Shown: piece after piece, positions 1-8,764 of the stretch
How the letters are laid out: every line of letters begins with the position of its first letter
Position numbering within the stretch: the first letter of the stretch is position 1
Source of the DNA: Solirubrobacterales bacterium
GTDB taxonomy: Bacteria > Actinomycetota > Thermoleophilia > Solirubrobacterales > 70-9
NCBI GenBank assembly: GCA_030152505.1
Contig: JASLJO010000065.1
Span: 1 to 11,346 of the forward strand
DNA: 11,346 nt
Direction of reading: 5' to 3'
The notes under the pieces: model-generated
Told to the model about the DNA's origin: nothing
The model's database searches: none
What the model saw: the letters and a program-made list of their open reading frames with translations, nothing else
Made by a program: the position numbers and the translations under genes

Positions 1-1
1 G

Positions 2-50
2 GCCGACGGCCCTAAACGGGGAGCCCGGCCCCCCTTTTCGGCCCGTCGGC
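2..50. repeat. Inverted repeat spanning the panC stop codon
   Basis: Perfect 8-bp arms, GCCGACGG at 2-9 and CCGTCGGC at 43-50, separated by 33 nt that contain the panC stop (12-14) and G/C runs able to pair internally. It could fold at the 3' end of the panC mRNA, but there is no T-tract on the minus strand within the window, and the right arm is coding (residues just before the C-terminus). It may be a weak terminator or a chance pairing in GC-rich DNA. Confidence 0.25.
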
Positions 51-962
51 GGGCAGTTCGACGTTGTCTATGAGGCGCGCTTCGCCTATCCGCGCGGCGA
101 GCGCAACCAGGGCCGGTCGGCCGTTCAGAGCCGTAACTGGCTGCAAGCTCTCAGGATCGCGGGCCTCGAGGTACTCGAGCTCGACCCCAGCATCGGCGAG
201 GACGCGGTGCCCGGCCGCGAGCGCGGCGGTGAGCGAGTCCTCGCCGGCCACCCGCTCGACCTCTGCCAGCGCCCGTGAGAGCGCCGTCGCCCGCTGCCGA
301 TCAGCTGCGCTCAGATAGGCGTTGCGGGAGCTCATCGCCAGGCCGTCGGACTCGCGCACGATCGGCAGCGCCTCGATCCGAACCGGGATATCGAGGTCGC
401 GCACCATGCGACGGATAACGGCCACCTGCTGGGCGTCCTTTTGGCCGAAGTAGGCAACATCGGGCGCGACGGTGTTGAAGAGCTTGGCGACGACGGTGGT
501 GACGCCACGGAAGTGCTCCGGCCCACGGTGGGCGGGGTCGCCGCAGAGCACCTCGGTCAGGCCACCGACCTCGACGCCGGTGGAGAAGCCGTCCGGGTAG
601 ACCTCCTCGACCGCCGGCGCGTAGATCAGGTCGACCCCGGCCTCAGCGGCCAGCTCGGCGTCGTGGCGCTCATCACGCGGATAGCGGCCGAGGTCCTCGC
701 CGGGGCCGAACTGGGTCGGGTTGACGAAGAGGCTCATCACGACCAGATCGCACTCGGCGCGCGCGGCACGCAGCAGCGAAAGATGGCCCTCGTGCAGATA
801 GCCCATCGTCGGCACGAGGCCGATCGTGAGGCCTTCGGTCCGTGCGGCGGCGAGCAGAACCCGCAGCTCGTCCTTGCGGCGGGCAAACTTCACCCCCGTG
901 CGTGCGTGCGACGGCTCAGTCAATGCGAGGTTCATGGGAAAGGTCCATGCCCGGAGGGTCAC
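12..962 (-). CDS. panC: Pantothenate synthetase (pantoate--beta-alanine ligase)
   Basis: Cytoplasmic enzyme that activates pantoate with ATP to pantoyl-adenylate and couples it to beta-alanine, giving pantothenate for CoA synthesis. The 316-residue product has the family motifs in order: PTMGYLHEGH at about 51-60 (nucleotide-binding HxGH), FVNPTQF at 79-85, FGQKDAQQ at 172-179 and RESDGLAMSSRN at 203-214, with a normal C-terminal domain ending LIDNVELP. Length matches the family (about 280-310) plus a short N-terminal tail. The start used is GTG at 962; an ATG at residue 10 (935) is the alternative, and neither has a good Shine-Dalgarno. A -10-like TATACT lies 11 nt before the GTG, so the mRNA leader would be about 4 nt. 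The gene follows the acyltransferase stop by 22 bp on the same strand. panB and panD are not in the window. Identity is certain from motifs; the exact start is not. Confidence 0.96.
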   Translation of the reverse strand: MTLRAWTFPMNLALTEPSHARTGVKFARRKDELRVLLAAARTEGLTIGLVPTMGYLHEGHLSLLRAARAECDLVVMSLFVNPTQFGPGEDLGRYPRDERHDAELAAEAGVDLIYAPAVEEVYPDGFSTGVEVGGLTEVLCGDPAHRGPEHFRGVTTVVAKLFNTVAPDVAYFGQKDAQQVAVIRRMVRDLDIPVRIEALPIVRESDGLAMSSRNAYLSAADRQRATALSRALAEVERVAGEDSLTAALAAGHRVLADAGVELEYLEARDPESLQPVTALNGRPALVALAARIGEARLIDNVELPADGPKRGAGLPV

Positions 963-973
963 GGCCGAGACTC

Positions 974-979
974 AGTATA
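974..979 (-). promoter_or_regulatory. Probable -10 box of panC
   Basis: TATACT on the minus strand, between the acyltransferase stop (985-987) and the panC GTG (962). With transcription starting about 7 nt after the box, the leader would be about 4 nt, effectively leaderless. No convincing -35 is visible at 16-18 nt upstream. The call rests on the box sequence and its place in a 22-bp gap. Confidence 0.45.
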
Positions 980-984
980 GGCAC

Positions 985-1572
985 TCAGTCCCGGAAATCT
1001 ATGGCCCTGATCACACGGGCGGGGGCGCCCGCCGCGATCGAGCCCGCCGGGATGTCCCCGGTGACCACGGAATTTGCGCCGATCACGCAGCGCTCGCCGA
1101 TCGTCACGCCGCTGGTGACGGCGCAGTTGACGCCGAACCAGCAGTTGGCGCCGATACTGACCGGGCCCTTGCTGGTGAAGCCCTGCCAGGTGACCGGAGC
1201 CTCGGGGTCGTCGAAGCGGTGCTCGGCGTCGCCGATGAAGCAGCCGTTGGCAAACATCGTGTGGTCGCCGATCTCAATCGACTCATACGCGGCCAGCATC
1301 GTGTTGCGGTTGAGGAAACAGCCGGCGCCGATCTCGATCCGCGCCCCGGGTGCGAGCGTCAGCCAACAGCCCGGCTCGAGCAGCGTCCCCTCGCCGATCC
1401 GCAGTCGTCCCTCGTCGAGCGCCTCGAGCAGCTCGCCCTCGACCGGCGGGCGGATGAAGAAGCCGCCGCGTGCCGCGTGACGGGCGAGCCGCCAACGCCG
1501 TGGCGGCCGCCGGTTGCGCTCATACCAGCGCCGCTTCCGCCACCAAAGTCGCCAACCCTGCCGCGCACTCAC
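985..1572 (-). CDS. Left-handed beta-helix (hexapeptide-repeat) acyltransferase
   Basis: Putative O-acetyltransferase of the maltose/WbbJ-like LbetaH superfamily, which moves an acetyl group from acetyl-CoA to a sugar or other small acceptor as a trimer. The 195-residue protein has imperfect hexapeptide turns from about 58 to 175 (for example IGEGTL, IGAGCF, IGDHTM, IGANCW, IGERCV, IGANSV). GDAEH at 114-118 supplies a likely catalytic His118, and AGAPARVIR at 181-189 is the typical C-terminal closure. The first 33 residues are very rich in Arg and Trp, which could mark a membrane-surface or RNA/DNA-contacting tail. The start is GTG at 1572, 44 bp from the divergent kinase start. A weak -10 (GAAGCT, 1585-1580) lies 7 nt upstream, the same spacing as at three other genes here. 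The substrate cannot be deduced; the neighbours (panC, sugar kinase) do not settle it. Confidence 0.85.
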   Translation of the reverse strand: MSARQGWRLWWRKRRWYERNRRPPRRWRLARHAARGGFFIRPPVEGELLEALDEGRLRIGEGTLLEPGCWLTLAPGARIEIGAGCFLNRNTMLAAYESIEIGDHTMFANGCFIGDAEHRFDDPEAPVTWQGFTSKGPVSIGANCWFGVNCAVTSGVTIGERCVIGANSVVTGDIPAGSIAAGAPARVIRAIDFRD

Positions 1573-1603
1573 GCGGCGTAGCTTCCCAGACGCGGCACAG
1601 ACG

Positions 1604-1609
1604 TAGACT
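1604..1609 (+). promoter_or_regulatory. -10 box of the ROK kinase, leaderless start
   Basis: TAGACT followed by exactly 7 nt and then GTG at 1617, so transcription would begin at or next to the start codon. No Shine-Dalgarno precedes the GTG, which fits leaderless translation. The -35 region (around 1581-1586) is not recognisable. The same TAnnnT-7 nt-GTG arrangement occurs before uvrA and murE. Confidence 0.6.
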
Positions 1610-1616
1610 GGACCGC

Positions 1617-2579
1617 GTGAGCGACCTGCGCGGCGGCATCGACCTCGGCGGGACCAAGATCCAGACCGTGATCGTCGACGCCAGCGGCTCGGTCAGCGGC
1701 GAAGCCCGCGGGCCGACCCCGACCTCGGGTGGCCCAGGAGACGTCGCCCAGGCGATGGAGGACGCACTGCGCGAGGCGGCTGCGGCGGCAGGCGTCGAGC
1801 CACGCGAGCTGAGCGGAATCGGCGTCGGCTCCCCGGGCGATGCCGACGAGAAGACCGGGGTCGTCTCCACCGCCCGCAACCTACCCGGCTGGGAAGGCAG
1901 CTTTCCGCTCGGCGAGACCCTCTCGAATGCGCTGGGGACCGAGGTCAGGGTCGGCAACGACGTCCAGGTTGCGACCGAGGCGGAGTTCCACCTCGGCGCC
2001 GGGCGTGAGTTCAAGAGCCTGATCGGGGTCTTCTGGGGGACCGGGGTCGGCGGCGGGCTCGTCCTCGACGGGAGACCCTGGCTGGGCCGGGGGGCCGCCG
2101 GTGAGATCGGCCACATGGTCGTCAAGCGCGGCGGCGCCAAGTGCCCTTGCGGCCGCAAGGGATGCATGGAGGCCTACGCCGGGCGCGCCGCGATGGAAGC
2201 CGAGGCGCGCCGCGAGCAGAAAGAGGGCCACAGGACCGACCTCTTCAAGCTGATGGAGAAGCACGGCAAACCGCGCCTGACCAGCGGCATCTGGGAGCGC
2301 GCCATCGACCACGGCGACCACCTGGCTACAAAGCTGATCGACCGCGCGATCGAGATGCTCGGCACCGGGATCGCCTCGGCCGTGAACCTGCTCGACGTCG
2401 AGGCGGTGATCGTCGGCGGCGGGCTCGGCATTCGCTTCGGCGACCGCTACATGGAGCCGTTGACAAGCGAGATGGCGAAGCACCTCTTCGTCGACGAGCG
2501 CCCACCGGCCGTGCGGGTCGCCTCGCTTGGCGATCTCGGCGGCGCGATCGGCGCCTCCCTGCTGGTCTCCCGGCCCTGA
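1617..2579 (+). CDS. ROK-family sugar kinase (glucokinase-like)
   Basis: ATP-dependent hexokinase-type enzyme, most like bacterial ROK glucokinases, expected to phosphorylate a monosaccharide in the cytoplasm. Counting from GTG 1617 the protein has 320 residues: phosphate loop DLGGTK at 9-14, GND at 113-115 with catalytic Asp115, GTGVGGG at 141-147, and the ROK zinc site His166 with CPCGRKGC at 176-183, then EAYAG. VGGG at 267-270 belongs to the C-terminal ATP-binding region. There is no N-terminal helix-turn-helix, so it is a kinase and not a ROK repressor. The open frame continues upstream to 1470, but that part runs through the divergent acyltransferase and lacks homology; the leaderless -10 supports 1617. 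It converges on the XylFGH-like operon with a 7-bp gap, which suggests it may act on the imported sugar. Glucose is the best guess, since ROK members vary in substrate. Confidence 0.93.
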   Translation: MSDLRGGIDLGGTKIQTVIVDASGSVSGEARGPTPTSGGPGDVAQAMEDALREAAAAAGVEPRELSGIGVGSPGDADEKTGVVSTARNLPGWEGSFPLGETLSNALGTEVRVGNDVQVATEAEFHLGAGREFKSLIGVFWGTGVGGGLVLDGRPWLGRGAAGEIGHMVVKRGGAKCPCGRKGCMEAYAGRAAMEAEARREQKEGHRTDLFKLMEKHGKPRLTSGIWERAIDHGDHLATKLIDRAIEMLGTGIASAVNLLDVEAVIVGGGLGIRFGDRYMEPLTSEMAKHLFVDERPPAVRVASLGDLGGAIGASLLVSRP

Positions 2580-2586
2580 GTCGGGT

Positions 2587-3804
2587 TCAGATGCGTCCCG
2601 CGGCCTGGCGCTGCTGTCTGGCGATCGCGTCGACCAGGACGGCCAGCAGCAGGACCCCGCCGGTGACCATGAACTTGACCGCGGATGAGAGCGCCAGAAG
2701 GTCCATGCCGTTGGAGATCGAGCCGATCACCAGGGCGCCGAGCAGGGCGGTCCAGACGGCGCCGCGGCCGCCGAAGAGACTGGTTCCGGCGATTACCGGC
2801 CCGGCGATCGCCAGCAGGAGGAGTTCGCTGCCGCCCGAGCCTTGGTTGACGGCCAGCAGGCGCGAGGCGGCGAGGATGCCGCCGATCGCGGCCATCGAGC
2901 CGCTCAGCGCGAAGACGGCGACGCGGATCGAGTTGATGCGGATGCCTGCGCGCCGCGCGGCCTCGGCGTTGCCACCGACGGCATAGACGTGGCGGCCGAA
3001 ACGCGTCTGCTTGGCGACGTATTCGAGGCCAAAGACAAAAACAAGCAGGATCAGCAGCGCCAACGGCACACCCCGATCCGAGTTGAGGACGGCGACGACG
3101 ACGATCGTGATCAGCGCGACCGCGGCGATGCGGATCGCAAGCGTCCCCAGCCCTTCGCCGGTGAGGCCCGCGGAGACGCGGCGGCGATGGCCGGTCAGCA
3201 CGATGGCTGCGTAGATGGCGATCACAAGCGCCGCCATCACCCAACCGACCGCATCGGAGTAGAAGGTATTGGCGAGGCCGGTGATTTTCGGGTCGGTGAT
3301 GTTGATCGTTCCAGTCGACCCGAGCACCTGCAGAAGCGCCCCCTGCCAGGCGAGCAGACCGGCCAGGGTGACGACGAAGGACGGTACGCCGAAGCGGCTG
3401 AAGAAGAATCCCTGCAGGAAGCCGATCGCGGCGCCGACGAAGATGCCGGCGGCAATCGCAAGGTAGGGACTCCACCCATGCTTGACGTTGAGCACAGCCA
3501 TCACGGCGGCGGCGAGGCCGCTGACGGCGCCAACCGAGAGGTCGATCTCGCCGAGCAGCAGCACGAAGACGATGCCGATCGAGATCAGCCCGACCGCGGT
3601 TATCTGCAACATCAGGTTGGTCAGGTTCTCGGCGGAGAGAAAGCGGTCGTTCTGCAGTTGGAAGATCACCCAAATGACGGCGAGGCCGAGGACGACCCGC
3701 AGCGAGGCGAGGTCGCCTTGGACAAAACGCCGCAACGTCTCGGTACGGACGCTCGCCCCCTCGCCGCCGGCCGCGGCCGGCGGCGTGCCCTCCGCGGCGC
3801 TCAT
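2587..3804 (-). CDS. xylH: Monosaccharide ABC transporter permease, XylH-like (CUT2)
   Basis: Integral membrane subunit that forms the sugar channel of a CUT2-class importer, probably as a homodimer. It has 405 residues: a polar, Ala/Gly-rich cytoplasmic tail (about 1-35), then about ten hydrophobic segments. The conserved GEIDLSVG is at 85-92, VPSFVVTLAG at 140-149, the AVGGN..AAR..GI cytoplasmic coupling loop at about 275-288 and GTSLFGG at 340-346. The stretches LNSDRGVP (240-247) and the C-terminal VTGGVLLLAVLVDA resemble what I remember of E. coli XylH, more closely than RbsC. Its ATG overlaps the ATPase stop as ATGA (3804-3801), with GAGGAG a few bases upstream inside the ATPase gene, so translation is coupled. 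The gene ends 7 bp from the convergent kinase. The family is certain; xylose as substrate is inferred. Confidence 0.92.
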   Translation of the reverse strand: MSAAEGTPPAAAGGEGASVRTETLRRFVQGDLASLRVVLGLAVIWVIFQLQNDRFLSAENLTNLMLQITAVGLISIGIVFVLLLGEIDLSVGAVSGLAAAVMAVLNVKHGWSPYLAIAAGIFVGAAIGFLQGFFFSRFGVPSFVVTLAGLLAWQGALLQVLGSTGTINITDPKITGLANTFYSDAVGWVMAALVIAIYAAIVLTGHRRRVSAGLTGEGLGTLAIRIAAVALITIVVVAVLNSDRGVPLALLILLVFVFGLEYVAKQTRFGRHVYAVGGNAEAARRAGIRINSIRVAVFALSGSMAAIGGILAASRLLAVNQGSGGSELLLLAIAGPVIAGTSLFGGRGAVWTALLGALVIGSISNGMDLLALSSAVKFMVTGGVLLLAVLVDAIARQQRQAAGRI

Positions 3805-4592
3805 TGCCGCTCCTCTTCCTCGCTGTTCCCGTTCGAGCTCTCGCCCACCCCGGTGATCGCCGAGACGACGTGCTCCTCCGTCGTTTCTTCGGCCGGGAAG
3901 TCGCCGACGGTGCGGCCGAGGCGCAGGACGACGATGCGGTCGGCGACTTCGAAGACGTTGGCCAGGTTGTGACTGATCACCACGACGCCGAGGCCGCGCT
4001 CGCGCAGGCGGCCGATCAGCTCCAGCACCAGCTTGGTCTGCGGCACGCCAAGCGCCGCGGTCGGCTCGTCGAGCAACACGACCCGTGGCTCTCCGAGCAG
4101 CGAGCGCGCGACCGCGACCTGCTGCCGCTGACCACCGGAAAGGGTGCCGACCTCGGTGCGCATGCTGGGAATGGTCACGGCGAGATTGGAGAGCAGCTCG
4201 CCCGCGCGGTGCTCCATCTTCGCCTCGTCAAGCTGGCGCGTCGCCTCCCCTGGACCGGGTGAGATCTCCTCCTGGCCAAGGAAGATGTTGGCGACGACGT
4301 CGAGGTTGTCGCAGAGGGCGAGGTCCTGGTAGACGGTGGCGATCCCGAGCTGGGTCGCGTCCTGCGGCCGCGAGACCTTGATCTCGCGGCCGTCGAAGCG
4401 CAGCGTTCCCTCGTCGGCGGAGTGGATGCCGGCGATCGTCTTCACCATCGTCGACTTGCCCGCGCCGTTGTCGCCGACCAGGCCGACGACCTCACTGGCG
4501 TGGACGGCGAAGTCGACCCGGTCCAGAGCCTGGACCGGGCCGAATCTCTTACTCACTCCTTCCAGCTCGAGGAGGGCGTCCGCTGAGGCCAT
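3801..4592 (-). CDS. xylG: Monosaccharide ABC transporter ATPase, single-domain XylG-like
   Basis: Cytoplasmic ATP-binding subunit that powers the XylH-like permease. In 263 residues it carries one complete nucleotide-binding domain: Walker A GDNGAGKST (40-48), Q-loop Gln89, signature LSGGQ (151-155), Walker B VVLLDE (171-176) and switch His208. DEPTAALGVPQT is typical of the CUT2 sugar group. Most CUT2 ATPases (XylG, RbsA, MglA) are about 500 residues with two fused domains, so this is a half-size, FrcA-like form that should work as a homodimer. It ends in a Glu-rich tail (252-262). The ATG lies 4 bp after the binding-protein stop with no clear Shine-Dalgarno, so it probably relies on coupling from upstream. 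No frameshift or remnant of a second domain is seen; the reading frame stops on the permease start. Confidence 0.92.
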   Translation of the reverse strand: MASADALLELEGVSKRFGPVQALDRVDFAVHASEVVGLVGDNGAGKSTMVKTIAGIHSADEGTLRFDGREIKVSRPQDATQLGIATVYQDLALCDNLDVVANIFLGQEEISPGPGEATRQLDEAKMEHRAGELLSNLAVTIPSMRTEVGTLSGGQRQQVAVARSLLGEPRVVLLDEPTAALGVPQTKLVLELIGRLRERGLGVVVISHNLANVFEVADRIVVLRLGRTVGDFPAEETTEEHVVSAITGVGESSNGNSEEEERQ

Positions 4593-4596
4593 TTAG

Positions 4597-5691
4597 CTAG
4601 GAGATCCCGAGTTCTTCGCACGCTTTCGCGTAGGGACCGGTGCATAGTTCGTCCGCGGTGATGAATTCGTCTTTGACCACGGTGTCCTTGACGTTTCCCT
4701 TGGTCACCGCGACCGGTTCGAGCAGGATCGACGGCACTTTGGTTTTGCCGTTGTCGATTTCTTCGGTGATCTTGCTCTGCGGGAATTCCTTCCCTTCGGC
4801 GAGGGCGACGGCGATTTCAGCGGCCGCTTTCGTCTGCTTGTCGGTCGCCTTGTAGACGGTCATGAACTGCTGTCCGGCGATGATTCGCTGCACGCCGGCG
4901 ACGGTGGCGTCCTGGCCGGTGCTCGGCTTTTCTTCCGGGTTGATTCCCGCCGACTTCATCGCGGCAATCGAACCGGCGGCCATTTCGTCGTTGGCGCCAT
5001 AGACGCCTTCGAAGCCACTCTTGCCACCGAGAGAGGTGATCGCCTGCTGCATCTCGTTCTGGGCGTTCGTCGCCGACCATTCGGGCGTGTCGTATTCCTT
5101 GGCGACCTTGACCCCGGCGGCTTCGAACCCTTTGTTCGAGCCTTCCTTGAAGAGCGCCGCGTTGCTGTCGGCCGGGTCTCCGTTGATCTTCACGATCGGG
5201 CCGCTGGGGCTGCCGTCTTCTTTCAGTTTCTTGGCCAGCGTTTCGGCCTGCAGTTCGCCGACCACGACGTTGTCGAAGGAGACGTAGTAGTCGACGTCGG
5301 CGTTTTCGATCAGCCGGTCATAGGAGAGAACCGGAACGTTCTGCGCTTTCGCCTTTTCGACGATCGCCGCTGCCGATTTGGCGTCGACCGGGTCGAGGAC
5401 CATCACTTCGGCCCCCTGGGTCAGCGCGGCTTCCGCTTGGCTCTGCTGCTTGGATGCGTCCTCGGTTGCGTTGCTGTAGAGGATTTCGCAGTCTTCGCAT
5501 TCCGCTTCGACGTTTTCTTCGAATTCGGGGCGGTCGTGCGCTTCATAGCGCGGCGTTTCATTCTCTGGAAGCAGATAGGCGATCTTGGCGCCACCGCCAC
5601 CGCCACTGCCACCGCAGCCCGCCGCGATGGCGACGAGGGCCAGCAACACGCCGACAGCTACCGGGAGTCGCTTCAAAGCTGATCGGGACAT
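4597..5691 (-). CDS. xylF: Sugar-binding lipoprotein, XylF-like
   Basis: Extracytoplasmic solute-binding protein that captures a monosaccharide and delivers it to the permease. It has 364 residues: a signal peptide with Lys/Arg then hydrophobic core (7-25), lipobox AIAAGC with lipidated Cys26, and a Ser/Gly linker. A periplasmic-binding-protein type 1 fold follows. Segments resembling E. coli XylF as I recall it include LSYDRLIENADVDYYVSFDN (122-141), GDPADSNA (171-178), ANDEMAAG (233-240), STGQDA (257-262) and VPSILLEP...NVKDTVVKDEF near the end. Extra cysteines (65, 68, 350, 358) could form disulfides outside the cell. A strong Shine-Dalgarno (AGGAGG) precedes the ATG. Glutamate is written GAA in 34 of 37 cases, versus 5 of 26 in the next gene, suggesting selection for high expression. 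Xylose, glucose or a related aldose are all possible ligands. Confidence 0.93.
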   Translation of the reverse strand: MSRSALKRLPVAVGVLLALVAIAAGCGGSGGGGGAKIAYLLPENETPRYEAHDRPEFEENVEAECEDCEILYSNATEDASKQQSQAEAALTQGAEVMVLDPVDAKSAAAIVEKAKAQNVPVLSYDRLIENADVDYYVSFDNVVVGELQAETLAKKLKEDGSPSGPIVKINGDPADSNAALFKEGSNKGFEAAGVKVAKEYDTPEWSATNAQNEMQQAITSLGGKSGFEGVYGANDEMAAGSIAAMKSAGINPEEKPSTGQDATVAGVQRIIAGQQFMTVYKATDKQTKAAAEIAVALAEGKEFPQSKITEEIDNGKTKVPSILLEPVAVTKGNVKDTVVKDEFITADELCTGPYAKACEELGIS

Positions 5692-5696
5692 GAACT

Positions 5697-5702
5697 CCTC
5701 CT
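5697..5702 (-). promoter_or_regulatory. Strong ribosome binding site of the binding-protein gene
   Basis: AGGAGG on the minus strand, within AAGGAGGAG, ends 5 nt before the ATG at 5691. It is the best Shine-Dalgarno in the window and contrasts with the leaderless GTG starts of the kinase, uvrA and murE. It fixes the start of the lipoprotein gene and fits the higher output usually needed for binding proteins relative to the ATPase and permease. Confidence 0.85.
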
Positions 5703-5729
5703 TTTTCAGCCCTGCCGATACCCGCTTGC

Positions 5730-5798
5730 CGCGAATTTCACTCCCTACCGTAACGCTCCGCGATCACCGGCGCCATGGATGCGAAACTGACGCGAATT
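5730..5798. promoter_or_regulatory. Repeated CGCGAATT motif around the transporter promoter, possible operator
   Basis: CGCGAATT occurs at 5730-5737 and again at 5791-5798, 61 bp apart (about six helical turns), with a related GCGAAACT at 5781-5788, ten bases before the second copy. They flank the candidate -10 box: one near the expected transcript start, the other upstream of it. A/T-bearing repeats stand out in this GC-rich sequence and could be sites for a sugar-responsive repressor, but no regulator gene is in the window and the motif is short. Confidence 0.3.
5747..5752 (-). promoter_or_regulatory. Candidate -10 box of the sugar transporter operon
   Basis: TACGGT on the minus strand, in the 115-bp gap between the uvrA stop (5807) and the lipoprotein ATG (5691). 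A start about 7 nt downstream would give a leader of roughly 48 nt carrying the AGGAGG site. The -35 region is not recognisable. It is the only TAnnnT I find in a sensible position in the gap, so it is a best guess. Confidence 0.35.
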
Positions 5799-5806
5799 GC
5801 AGTTGA

Positions 5807-8683
<2,877 letters not shown>

Positions 8684-8690
8684 TGAGCCC

Positions 8691-8696
8691 ATTCTA
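8691..8696 (-). promoter_or_regulatory. -10 box of uvrA, leaderless start
   Basis: TAGAAT on the minus strand, followed by 7 nt and GTG at 8683. Its last two bases are the first two of the ATG at 8692, so an mRNA from this promoter cannot include that ATG. No good -35 is seen; the LexA box occupies part of the spacer and -35 zone. Confidence 0.6.
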
Positions 8697-8702
8697 GGGA
8701 CC

Positions 8703-8716
8703 CGAACAGATGTTCC
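8703..8716. promoter_or_regulatory. LexA (SOS) box of uvrA
   Basis: CGAACAGATGTTCC matches the Gram-positive/actinobacterial LexA consensus CGAACRNRYGTTYC at every position and contains the palindromic core GAAC-N4-GTTC. It starts 6 nt upstream of the -10 box and spans about -20 to -33 from the inferred start of transcription, where bound LexA would block RNA polymerase. uvrA is a classical SOS gene, so site, gene and geometry agree. Confidence 0.85.
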
Positions 8717-8764
8717 CCTCCGTCCTCTCCGTGTGTTTCCCCTCTATGCGGAAGAAAGCGCCGC

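Noticed and set aside
441..980. Plus-strand open frame opposite panC
   Set aside because: Shadow of panC; no recognisable product.
1470..1616. N-terminal extension of the ROK kinase frame
   Set aside because: The 49 extra codons overlap the divergent acyltransferase and have no homology; the leaderless GTG at 1617 gives a standard ROK N-terminus.
2447..3673. Minus-strand open frame of 408 codons overlapping the permease in another frame
   Set aside because: Arg/Pro-rich frameshift translation of the permease gene that also runs into the convergent kinase.
2842..3972. Long plus-strand open frame (376 codons) opposite the permease and ATPase
   Set aside because: It is antisense to two genes with clear motifs, and its Asp/Arg/Gln-heavy composition is typical of a GC-rich shadow frame.
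5785..5804. AACTG/CAGTT inverted repeat just after uvrA as a terminator
   Set aside because: Only 5 bp of stem, a 10-nt loop and no T-tract.
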